Positions 1 through 5,480 of a stretch of 5,503 nucleotides of DNA are shown piece after piece (within the stretch, counting starts at the first letter, position 1; every line of letters starts with the position of its first letter). The stretch is from positions 1-5,503 of the forward strand of contig CAZBII010000235.1 in assembly GCA_964491665.1 (NCBI GenBank), written 5' to 3'. The position numbers and the translations under genes were made by a program. The notes below the pieces were generated by a model that was not told where the DNA came from, did not search any database, and saw only the letters and a program-made list of their open reading frames with translations. This DNA is from Ch67 sp964491665 (GTDB lineage: Bacteria; Pseudomonadota; Gammaproteobacteria; Pseudomonadales; Ketobacteraceae).

Positions 1-34
1 GTTGTCCCACAGGCACCCGGAAGATGACTAAAGT

Positions 35-2140
35 ATGTTAGGAAGTCAACGCGGCTCGCGACGGTTGATTCCGGTACTGCTGTGCCTGCTGTTCTGCCTT
101 GTGTCCAACCGGCTGCCGGCGGGGACGCTGGCGGTGCAGGAAAGCGCCGGACATTATCCCCTGGCCACTGTGCTCAGTTATGCGGAAGATCCCACCGGCA
201 ACTGGACGATCGAGGACGTCGCGCAGGCGCGCACTGACATTGTCTTTCAACCCAACCATGAACAGACGCTGGCGTTCGGCTATGTAAACGCGGTGTACTG
301 GCTGCGGGTGGAATTGACCAGTCTGGATCGTATCCGCACGCCCTGGCTGCTGGAAATTGCGGGCCTGGGTCGTTCCATCGATGAGATCGACCTGTTCATG
401 CTGGATGACGCCGGCCAGTGGCAGCGCCAGCGCTCCGGTGATTCCGTGCCGTTCGAGCAGCGCGCCATTCACCATCATGCTGTGCTGTTTGCGCTGAATC
501 TGCCGTCCCGCCAGCCCGTTACCCTTTATTTGCGTGTGCAGACCAATGGCACCCTGCAGATTCCCGCCACGCTCTGGTCATCTTCCCGTTACGTGGAAAA
601 CGAACATCACGACACGCTGCTGGAAGGCATTTTCTACGGCGTGCTGCTGATCATGATTTTCTACAACGGCTTTATTTTTCTGTCGATCCGCGACAACAGT
701 TATTTCGTCTACATCTGCTATCTGGCCTGTGTGCTGGGATTTGCCATTTCGCTGAAAGGTGTGGGCTTCGAATATCTGTGGCCGGCCCAGCCCTGGTGGA
801 ACAATAAGAGCAATCTGGTGTTCGCGGAGCTGGGCGTGCTTTTCGTGCTGTTGTTTGCGCGCAGCTTCCTGAATACGCCGAAAAACACGCGGCTGGTCAA
901 CTATGTGATTGCGGGACTGATTCTGGCCAGCATTGCCAGTTTTCCGGTGGTGGTGGTGGCGACGCATTACGTGGCGGCATCGCTGCTGGCGGTGCAGTAT
1001 GTGCTGGCGGTGGCGTCGGTGGTGGTGGCGGCTTCGCTGTGTCTGCAGCGCGGATTCAAGGCTGCGCGCTATTACCTGCTGGCATGGCTGGGTGTGCTGG
1101 TTTCGATTCTGGTGTGGGTGCTGAACAGCTTCAACGTGATTCATTACTGGTGGCTGGGTGCCTATGTTTTCCAGATTGGCACCATCATCCAGGTGCTGCT
1201 GTTTTCCTTCGCGCTGGCGGATCGCATCAATCTGCTGCGGGCGGAACGCGAGGCGGCGCTGAACCTGCAGCTGTCGCATTCGCGCCGACTGGTGTCGATG
1301 GCGCAGATGTTCGAGAAATTCGTACCCAAGCAGTTCCTGCGCCGCATTGCACGCGAGGGCATCGAACATATCCAGCTGGGCAAGGCGGAGAACGCCGAAA
1401 TCTCGGTACTGTTCGCCGACATCCGCGGCTTCACCAGTCTGTCGGAAAAGCTCACGCCGCAGGAATTGCTGAACTTTCTCAACGCCTGTTTCGCCCGGCT
1501 CGACAAGGTGATCCACCAGTACAACGGGTTCATCGACAAGTTTCTGGGCGACGGCGTGATGGCGCTGTTCGAACATGACCAGGGCTATGAGCCGGAAAGT
1601 CGCAGTGCGCTGGATGCGGTGATGGCGGCCATTGGCATGCAGGAGGAAGTGACGCTGTACAATCGTCACCGCGCCAACTCCGGCTATTCGCCCATCGAGA
1701 TTGGCATCGGCATCAACACCGGGCCGGTAATCATCGGCACCGTCGGCTCCAGTGACCGCATGGATTCCACCGTGTTGGGCGACAGTGTGAACATCGCGGC
1801 CAGGCTGCAGGAAATTACCAAGCAGTTTGGCGCCCGCATCATCATTTCCGAACATACCCGCAATGCCATCATGATTGATTCCCGTTTCGATTTGCGCGAG
1901 CTGGGTGAGGTGACCGTGCGCGGGCGGCGGGAGCCGGTGCGTCTGTTTGAAGTGCTCAATGCCGATTCTCCGGCGCAGCGAGCGGGCAAGCTGGCCACCT
2001 TGCCGGTGCATCTGGCCGCCCTGGAAAAATTCCGCCAAGGTTACTTTGCCCAGGCGGCTGCACTGTGGGATCAGTGTCTGGCTTCCGTGCCGGACGATTC
2101 CGTCTGCCGTCACCTGCGGGACCAGTGCGGACAGCACTGA
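35..2140 (+). CDS. Seven-transmembrane receptor (7TMR-DISM type) fused to a class III adenylate cyclase
   Basis: Predicted inner-membrane receptor of 701 residues that makes a cyclic nucleotide, most likely cAMP from ATP. Seen: a basic then hydrophobic signal peptide (about 1-33, ending near PAGTLA); a soluble periplasmic region (about 40-190) resembling 7TMR-DISMED2 sensors; seven hydrophobic helices (about 195-217, 223-242, 259-278, 286-308, 311-337, 344-368, 373-397); a charged signalling helix (about 398-430); and a class III cyclase domain (about 450-640). Metal-binding aspartates are D462 (FADIRGFTS) and D506 (FLGDGVMALF). K502 and T579 occupy the base-recognition positions, a Lys/Thr pair typical of class IIIb adenylate cyclases. 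N586 and R590 (NIAAR) match the transition-state residues. The tail (about 655-698) resembles one TPR-like helical pair, common after this domain. The start at 35 keeps the signal peptide intact, with GGAAG at 19-23 as a rather distant ribosome binding site. ATP preference and membrane topology are inferred; ligand unknown. It lies 110 bp before gacA, so a shared transcript is possible but not shown. Confidence 0.93.
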   Translation: MLGSQRGSRRLIPVLLCLLFCLVSNRLPAGTLAVQESAGHYPLATVLSYAEDPTGNWTIEDVAQARTDIVFQPNHEQTLAFGYVNAVYWLRVELTSLDRIRTPWLLEIAGLGRSIDEIDLFMLDDAGQWQRQRSGDSVPFEQRAIHHHAVLFALNLPSRQPVTLYLRVQTNGTLQIPATLWSSSRYVENEHHDTLLEGIFYGVLLIMIFYNGFIFLSIRDNSYFVYICYLACVLGFAISLKGVGFEYLWPAQPWWNNKSNLVFAELGVLFVLLFARSFLNTPKNTRLVNYVIAGLILASIASFPVVVVATHYVAASLLAVQYVLAVASVVVAASLCLQRGFKAARYYLLAWLGVLVSILVWVLNSFNVIHYWWLGAYVFQIGTIIQVLLFSFALADRINLLRAEREAALNLQLSHSRRLVSMAQMFEKFVPKQFLRRIAREGIEHIQLGKAENAEISVLFADIRGFTSLSEKLTPQELLNFLNACFARLDKVIHQYNGFIDKFLGDGVMALFEHDQGYEPESRSALDAVMAAIGMQEEVTLYNRHRANSGYSPIEIGIGINTGPVIIGTVGSSDRMDSTVLGDSVNIAARLQEITKQFGARIIISEHTRNAIMIDSRFDLRELGEVTVRGRREPVRLFEVLNADSPAQRAGKLATLPVHLAALEKFRQGYFAQAAALWDQCLASVPDDSVCRHLRDQCGQH

Positions 2141-2147
2141 CGCGTCA
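2123..2147 (+). repeat. Overlapping inverted repeats across the cyclase stop codon
   Basis: CAGTGC (2123-2128) and GCACTG (2134-2139) form a perfect 6-bp stem with a 5-base loop. The next element, TGACGCGTCA (2138-2147), is a perfect 10-bp palindrome that shares bases with the first. Both surround the TGA stop at 2138-2140. No T-run follows, so this is not a standard intrinsic terminator. It may be a 3'-end RNA structure or chance in a GC-rich region. Confidence 0.35.
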
Positions 2148-2189
2148 CAATCACCCAAAAGCGTGAATTCCGGCCCGGTCAAAATGGGT

Positions 2190-2195
2190 TAGAAT
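2190..2195 (+). promoter_or_regulatory. Candidate -10 element upstream of gacA
   Basis: TAGAAT at 2190-2195 matches the sigma70 -10 consensus at five of six positions and is identical to the -10 of the tRNA promoter at 5443. The region 15-19 bp upstream has no good -35 hexamer (the best, TTCCGG or ATTCCG, matches at two of six positions), and there is no TGn extension. A start of transcription near 2202 would give a leader of about 49 bases before gacA. This is a weak call; gacA could also be read through from the cyclase gene or use an activator-dependent promoter. Confidence 0.3.
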
Positions 2196-2204
2196 GGTGC
2201 ACTC

Positions 2205-2229
2205 ATGGCCCCAGTCTCTCGATGGCCCC
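2205..2229 (+). repeat. Direct repeat ATGGCCCC in the gacA leader
   Basis: ATGGCCCC occurs at 2205-2212 and again at 2222-2229, 17 bases apart, between the candidate promoter and the gacA ribosome binding site. The second copy is followed by one more C. No function is evident; chance duplication is possible for an 8-base word in this composition. Confidence 0.3.
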
Positions 2230-2240
2230 CATTTTCATAC

Positions 2241-2244
2241 GGAG
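2241..2244 (+). promoter_or_regulatory. Ribosome binding site that fixes the gacA start at GTG 2251
   Basis: GGAG at 2241-2244 stands 6 bases before GTG at 2251. This selects the GTG over the in-frame ATG at 2194, which has no comparable site and would add 19 residues (MVHSWPQS...) not found in GacA proteins. The GTG start places the phosphoacceptor aspartate at residue 54, as in pseudomonad GacA. Confidence 0.75.
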
Positions 2245-2250
2245 CATTGC

Positions 2251-2910
2251 GTGATCAAGATTTTCATTGTTGATGACCATGATCTGGTGCGGACCGGAAT
2301 CTCCCGCATGCTGGCGGATGTCGCCGGACTCAAGGTGGTTGGCGAGGCCGCCACTGGCGAAGATGCCCTCAAACTGATTCGTGATGCCGCCCCCGATGTC
2401 GTGCTGATGGATGCCAAGATGCCCGGCATCGGCGGGCTGGAAGCCACCCGCAAACTGCTGCGCCAGAACGCCGATGTGCGCGTAATTGCCGTGACTGCCT
2501 GCGGCGAGGAACCGTTTCCGTCGCGCTTTCTGCAGGCCGGCGCATCCGGTTATCTCACCAAGGGCGCGGCACTGGATGAAATGGTAAAAGCGATCCGGCT
2601 GGTGCATTCCGGCCAGCGCTATATTTCCCCCGACGTGGCCCAGCAGCTGGCACTGAAACCGTTCCGCACCGAAGCCGAGGCGTCACCGTTCGACCAGCTG
2701 TCCGAGCGCGAACTGCAGATTGCGATGATGATCGTGAACTGCCAGAAGGTGCAGGAAATTTCCGACAAGCTTTTTCTCAGTCCCAAGACCGTCAACAGTT
2801 ACCGTTACCGGCTGTTTGAAAAACTGGGCATCAACAGCGACGTGGAGCTGACCCTGCTGGCCGTGCGTCACGGCATGCTGGACGTGGAATCCGTGCGCAA
2901 CAATCTGTAA
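2251..2910 (+). CDS. gacA: GacA/UvrY response regulator, NarL/FixJ family
   Basis: DNA-binding response regulator of 219 residues, the usual length. In this family the partner kinase is GacS/BarA, and phosphorylated GacA activates small regulatory RNAs that sequester RsmA/CsrA. Seen: an N-terminal receiver domain (about 2-120) with acidic pocket D8/D9, phosphoacceptor D54 in LMDAKMPGIGG, T82 and K104 (YLTKG). A C-terminal LuxR-type helix-turn-helix (about 148-212) carries LSEREL and LSPKTVNSYRYR. Segments VDDHDLVRTGI, ISDKLFLSPKTVN and DVELTLLAVRHGM are strongly GacA-like and separate it from other NarL-family members. The start is GTG at 2251. uvrC follows in the same reading frame, 24 bp after the TAA, as in the conserved uvrY-uvrC/gacA-uvrC pair. 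No kinase gene lies in the window, consistent with gacS/barA usually being elsewhere. Confidence 0.96.
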   Translation: MIKIFIVDDHDLVRTGISRMLADVAGLKVVGEAATGEDALKLIRDAAPDVVLMDAKMPGIGGLEATRKLLRQNADVRVIAVTACGEEPFPSRFLQAGASGYLTKGAALDEMVKAIRLVHSGQRYISPDVAQQLALKPFRTEAEASPFDQLSERELQIAMMIVNCQKVQEISDKLFLSPKTVNSYRYRLFEKLGINSDVELTLLAVRHGMLDVESVRNNL

Positions 2911-2921
2911 GCGCGTTCCAC

Positions 2922-2930
2922 AAGGCGGTG
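2922..2930 (+). promoter_or_regulatory. Strong Shine-Dalgarno sequence with no standard start codon behind it
   Basis: AAGGCGGTG matches the ideal AAGGAGGTG at eight of nine positions. The GGCGG core (2924-2928) is followed after 6 bases by ATC at 2935, in the uvrC frame. No ATG, GTG or TTG lies in that frame between the gacA stop (2908-2910) and ATG 2989. The GTG at 2928-2930 is out of frame, overlaps the site itself and reaches a TGA at 2943-2945 after five codons. The site therefore points to ATC 2935 as the uvrC start, unless the sequence carries a one-base change. Confidence 0.6.
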
Positions 2931-2934
2931 TCCC

Positions 2935-4749
2935 ATCGATATTGACGCATTTCTGCAATCCCTGACCACGCACCCTGGCGTCTACCGCATGCTCGACGCC
3001 GGCGGTGATATTTTGTATGTCGGCAAAGCCAAAAATCTGAAGAACCGCGTCAGCTCCTATTTTCGCGGCAACCAGCAGTCGCCGAAAACGCGGGCGCTGG
3101 TGCAGAAAATCGACCACATCGAAGTCACCGTCACGCTCAGCGAAACCGAAGCGCTGCTGCTGGAACAGACGCTGATCAAATCCCTCAAGCCGCCGTTCAA
3201 CATTCTGCTGCGGGACGATAAATCCTATCCCTACATTTATCTGTCGAAGCAGGAATTTCCGCGCCTGGCCTATTATCGCGGCGCAAAAAATCTGCCGGGA
3301 CGTTTCTTTGGCCCGTTTCCCAGCGCGGTGGCGGTGCGCGAAACCCTGAGCATCCTGCAGAAGATTTTCAAGGTGAGGCAGTGCGAGGACAGCTTCTACA
3401 AAAACCGCTCGCGCCCGTGCCTGCAGCATCAGATCGGTCGCTGCAAGGCGCCCTGCGTGGGATTAGTGAGCGACGAGGAATACGCCGCCGACGTGCGCCA
3501 CACCATGATGTTTCTCGAAGGCAAGAATTCTGAAATTCACGCCGAACTCAATCGCGCCATGCACAGCGCGGCGGAGAACCTGCAGTTTGAACAGGCAGCG
3601 GAATTGCGCGACCAGCTTGCGGCGCTGACCCATGTGCAGTCGCAGCAGTTCGTGGAAAACGACAGTGGCAATGCCGACGTGTTTGGTGTGGCGATCCAGT
3701 CCGGCATTGCCTGCGTGCAGATCATTTATGTGCGTGGCGGTCGCGTGCTGGGTCACAAGAGCTATTTCCCGTCGTTGCAGGCGGAGGAAACCATTGCCGA
3801 GGTGCTGGAAGCCTTCGTGCCGCAATATTATCTGGGCAACAAGGCCGGGCGTGATCTGCCGCAGCAGATTCTGGTGCCGGAAAAATTCGAATCGTCCGAC
3901 GCATTGATTGCCGCGCTGCAGCAGGAAGAAGGTCGCGCGCTGGCGATCACGGTGGGCGGGCGCGGGGCGCGGGCCGGCTGGCAGCGTCTGGCGCAGACCA
4001 ACGCCGAGCAGCATCTGGCGAGTCATCTGGCCAATCGAGAAAACCTGTTCCAGCGGTTTGAATCCCTGCGTGACGCGCTGGGGCTGGATGAAATTCCGCA
4101 GCGGCTGGAGTGCTTCGACATTTCGCACACCATGGGCGAAGGCACCGTGGCCAGCTGCGTGGTGTTCGAACATTCCGGGCCGGTGAAGACCCAATATCGC
4201 CGTTTCAATATCGAAGACATCCAGGCCGGTGACGATTACGCCGCCATGAACCAGGCGCTGCAACGCCGTTACACCCGGCTGAAAAAAGGTGAGGCCAAGC
4301 TGCCCGACGTGCTGATCATTGACGGCGGCAAGGGCCAGCTGAAGCAGGCGCGGCAGGTGCTGTCGGACCTGCAGATCCAGGGCGTGCTGATTCTGGGCAT
4401 TGCCAAGGGCGAGACCCGCAAGCCGGGTCTGGAAACCCTGTTTCTGGAGGATTCCGGCGCCGGCTTCGGACTGGAGCGGGATTCTCCCGCGCTGCATCTG
4501 ATCCAGCATATCCGCGATGAAGCGCACCGCTTTGCCATTTCCGGTCACCGCGCGCGGCGGGAAAAGAAGCGGACCACGTCTGTGCTGGAGGACATTCCCG
4601 GTATCGGCCCGAAACGGCGGCGGGAACTGCTGGGGCATTTTGGCGGACTGCAGGGGCTGTCGCGGGCCAGTCAGGCCGAGATAGCGCGGGTGCCCGGAAT
4701 CAGCAAGAAAATTGCCGAAGACATTTATGCCGCGCTGCACAACGTTTAG
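2935..4749 (+). CDS. uvrC: Excinuclease ABC subunit C, with an unusual or uncertain start codon
   Basis: Dual-incision nuclease of nucleotide excision repair, recruited by the UvrB-DNA complex; 604 residues if started at ATC 2935, near the family norm. Seen in order: GIY-YIG nuclease for the 3' cut (about 13-95: G15-V16-Y17, Y28-V29-G30, R38, E77); four cysteines at 150, 162, 170 and 174, whose 12-8-4 spacing equals the iron-sulphur ligands of E. coli UvrC; UvrB-binding UVR helices (about 199-234); RNase H-like nuclease for the 5' cut with D395 (FDISH), D463 (IIDGGKGQ) and H531 (EAHRF); and tandem helix-hairpin-helix motifs (about 548-602). All catalytic residues are intact. The first ATG, 2989, would remove GVY and destroy the GIY-YIG domain, so it is unlikely to be the true start. 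Upstream in frame (IDIDAFLQSL...) the protein still aligns with UvrC. Alternatives are ATT 2941, CTG 2953, or GTG 2928 with one C fewer at 2932-2934. Likely cotranscribed with gacA and pgsA. Confidence 0.95.
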   Translation: MDIDAFLQSLTTHPGVYRMLDAGGDILYVGKAKNLKNRVSSYFRGNQQSPKTRALVQKIDHIEVTVTLSETEALLLEQTLIKSLKPPFNILLRDDKSYPYIYLSKQEFPRLAYYRGAKNLPGRFFGPFPSAVAVRETLSILQKIFKVRQCEDSFYKNRSRPCLQHQIGRCKAPCVGLVSDEEYAADVRHTMMFLEGKNSEIHAELNRAMHSAAENLQFEQAAELRDQLAALTHVQSQQFVENDSGNADVFGVAIQSGIACVQIIYVRGGRVLGHKSYFPSLQAEETIAEVLEAFVPQYYLGNKAGRDLPQQILVPEKFESSDALIAALQQEEGRALAITVGGRGARAGWQRLAQTNAEQHLASHLANRENLFQRFESLRDALGLDEIPQRLECFDISHTMGEGTVASCVVFEHSGPVKTQYRRFNIEDIQAGDDYAAMNQALQRRYTRLKKGEAKLPDVLIIDGGKGQLKQARQVLSDLQIQGVLILGIAKGETRKPGLETLFLEDSGAGFGLERDSPALHLIQHIRDEAHRFAISGHRARREKKRTTSVLEDIPGIGPKRRRELLGHFGGLQGLSRASQAEIARVPGISKKIAEDIYAALHNV

Positions 4750-4797
4750 ACTAGTCCGCCTGATCAGGACGTCCCATTCGCGCATTGAGATTCTTAC

Positions 4798-5376
4798 ATG
4801 CAGGAAAACGCCAGCCGACCGGCCCATCTGACGATTCCCAACCTGCTGACGCTGTCACGCATCGTCATGATCCCGGTATTCGTCATCATCTATTACCTGC
4901 CGTTCAAGTGGAGCCCGCTGCTGGCGGCAACCATTTTTGCGCTGGCCGGGGTCACTGACTGGATTGACGGCTATCTGGCCCGCAAGTGGGGGCAGATGAC
5001 CAAGCTGGGTGCCTTTCTCGACCCGGTGGCGGACAAGCTGATGGTGGCGGTGGCGCTGGTGGTGCTGGTGGAAATCCACGGTAATCCGCTGCTGACGATT
5101 CCGGCGATGGTGATCATCGGGCGCGAAATCACTATTTCCGCCCTGCGCGAGTGGATGGCAGAACTGGGCAAGCGGGCGAGCGTGGCGGTGTCGTACATCG
5201 GCAAGGTCAAAACCACGGTGCAGATGATTGCCATCACCGGCCTGATTGCCAACGCGCCGGATCTGGGCAACTGGGTGGTGTGGCTGGCGTATCTGCTGCT
5301 GTATGCGGCCACGGTGCTGACGCTGTGGTCGATGCTGCTCTACCTGAAAGCGGCCTGGCCTGACCTGAGGGAATGA
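4798..5376 (+). CDS. pgsA: CDP-diacylglycerol--glycerol-3-phosphate 3-phosphatidyltransferase
   Basis: Integral inner-membrane enzyme of 192 residues that joins CDP-diacylglycerol and glycerol-3-phosphate to give phosphatidylglycerol phosphate and CMP, the committed step to phosphatidylglycerol and cardiolipin. The full CDP-alcohol phosphatidyltransferase signature is present: D54, D57-G58, A61-R62, G71, D75 and D79, in DWIDGYLAR...GAFLDPVADK. The N-terminal TIPNLLTLSRIVMIPVF and later IIGREI..SALREWMAE segments are typical of PgsA rather than of phosphatidylserine or cardiolipin synthases. Several hydrophobic helices are visible (about 20-36, 40-54, 80-94, 98-110, 138-152, 159-183). The ATG at 4798 has GAGA at 4787-4790, 7 bases upstream. 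The gene starts 48 bp after uvrC with no clear promoter between, so it is probably in the gacA-uvrC operon, and it precedes tRNA-Gly as in Escherichia and Pseudomonas. Confidence 0.97.
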   Translation: MQENASRPAHLTIPNLLTLSRIVMIPVFVIIYYLPFKWSPLLAATIFALAGVTDWIDGYLARKWGQMTKLGAFLDPVADKLMVAVALVVLVEIHGNPLLTIPAMVIIGREITISALREWMAELGKRASVAVSYIGKVKTTVQMIAITGLIANAPDLGNWVVWLAYLLLYAATVLTLWSMLLYLKAAWPDLRE

Positions 5377-5412
5377 TCAGTTCGCCCCAACCCATTGAGA
5401 ACAAATAGCTTT

Positions 5413-5432
5413 CTTTTGGGTTGACTCAAAAG
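5413..5432. repeat. Near-perfect 20-bp palindrome covering the -35 of the tRNA promoter
   Basis: CTTTTG (5413-5418) mirrors CAAAAG (5427-5432). Inside, GT at 5420-5421 pairs with AC at 5424-5425, and only the 5419/5426 position departs from symmetry (a G-T pair). The axis falls at 5422/5423, within the -35 hexamer TTGACT. It has no following T-run, so it is a poor terminator for pgsA; an operator-like site is one possible reading. Confidence 0.45.
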
Positions 5433-5448
5433 GCTTTGCAGGTAGAAT
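5421..5448 (+). promoter_or_regulatory. Sigma70-type promoter for the tRNA-Gly gene
   Basis: The -35 TTGACT (5421-5426; five of six consensus bases) and the -10 TAGAAT (5443-5448; five of six) are separated by 16 bp. Transcription should begin around 5454-5456, giving a 5' leader of about 25 bases before the mature tRNA at 5481. The bases after the -10 (AGGCAAC) are partly GC-rich; a GC-rich discriminator is typical of stable-RNA promoters under stringent control, but the match here is moderate. The promoter lies 44 bp after the pgsA stop, so the tRNA need not depend on readthrough from pgsA. Confidence 0.8.
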
Positions 5449-5452
5449 AGGC

Positions 5453-5478
5453 AACCCACAAAGCGCATGCTTTTGGTT
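5453..5478 (+). other. Possible hairpin in the pre-tRNA leader
   Basis: AAAGC (5460-5464) and GCTTT (5469-5473) form a 5-bp stem with a GCAT loop. Pairing can continue with A5458-T5474, C5457-G5475, C5456-G5476 and A5453/A5454 with T5477/T5478 if C5459 and C5455 are bulged. It would sit directly before the RNase P cleavage site at 5480/5481. Predicted by eye only. Confidence 0.35.
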
Positions 5479-5480
5479 AA

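Larger units (their letters stand above)
5388..5458. repeat. Heptamer CAACCCA in three copies around the tRNA promoter
   Basis: CAACCCA occurs at 5388-5394 and 5452-5458 on the + strand, and as its complement TGGGTTG at 5417-5423. The middle copy overlaps the start of the -35 hexamer and the last lies at the predicted transcription start. Each outer copy could pair with the middle one, giving two mutually exclusive stems (loops of 22 and 28 bases). Function is unknown. Confidence 0.45.

Noticed and set aside
24..41. Five-codon frame (ATG 24 to TAG 41) overlapping the cyclase start
   Set aside because: Too short to judge and without a properly spaced ribosome binding site; most likely chance.
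578..2182. Long open frame on the - strand opposite the cyclase gene (534 codons)
   Set aside because: Its product is rich in His, Gln and Arg with no recognisable domain, and it lies fully opposite a gene with intact catalytic motifs. Such frames are expected opposite GC-rich genes.
2194..2196. ATG 2194 as the gacA start
   Set aside because: It overlaps the candidate -10 element and adds 19 residues unlike GacA; GTG 2251 has a better ribosome binding site and puts the phosphoacceptor at D54.
2238..2245. Possible RsmA/CsrA binding site (ACGGAG) at the gacA ribosome binding site
   Set aside because: Only the minimal A-N-GGA core is present, and it is part of an ordinary Shine-Dalgarno; no clear hairpin presents it in a loop.
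2989..2991. ATG 2989 as the uvrC start
   Set aside because: It would delete the conserved GVY half of the GIY-YIG motif and has no Shine-Dalgarno sequence just upstream; the upstream residues are family-like.
2683..3429. Open frame on the - strand spanning the gacA-uvrC junction (248 codons)
   Set aside because: No recognisable motif; it overlaps two well-supported genes and is best explained as an antisense shadow.
4754..4770. GTCC...GGAC inverted repeat and CCTGATCAGG palindrome between uvrC and pgsA as a terminator
   Set aside because: The stem is short, no T-run follows, and termination here would cut pgsA off without a visible promoter of its own.
3463..4827. Long open frame on the - strand opposite uvrC (454 codons)
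   Set aside because: Same low-information composition, no domain or signal, and antisense to the conserved uvrC.
5377..5420. Intrinsic terminator after pgsA
   Set aside because: The available stems have either a long loop (22 bases) or no following T-run, so a standard terminator is not supported.
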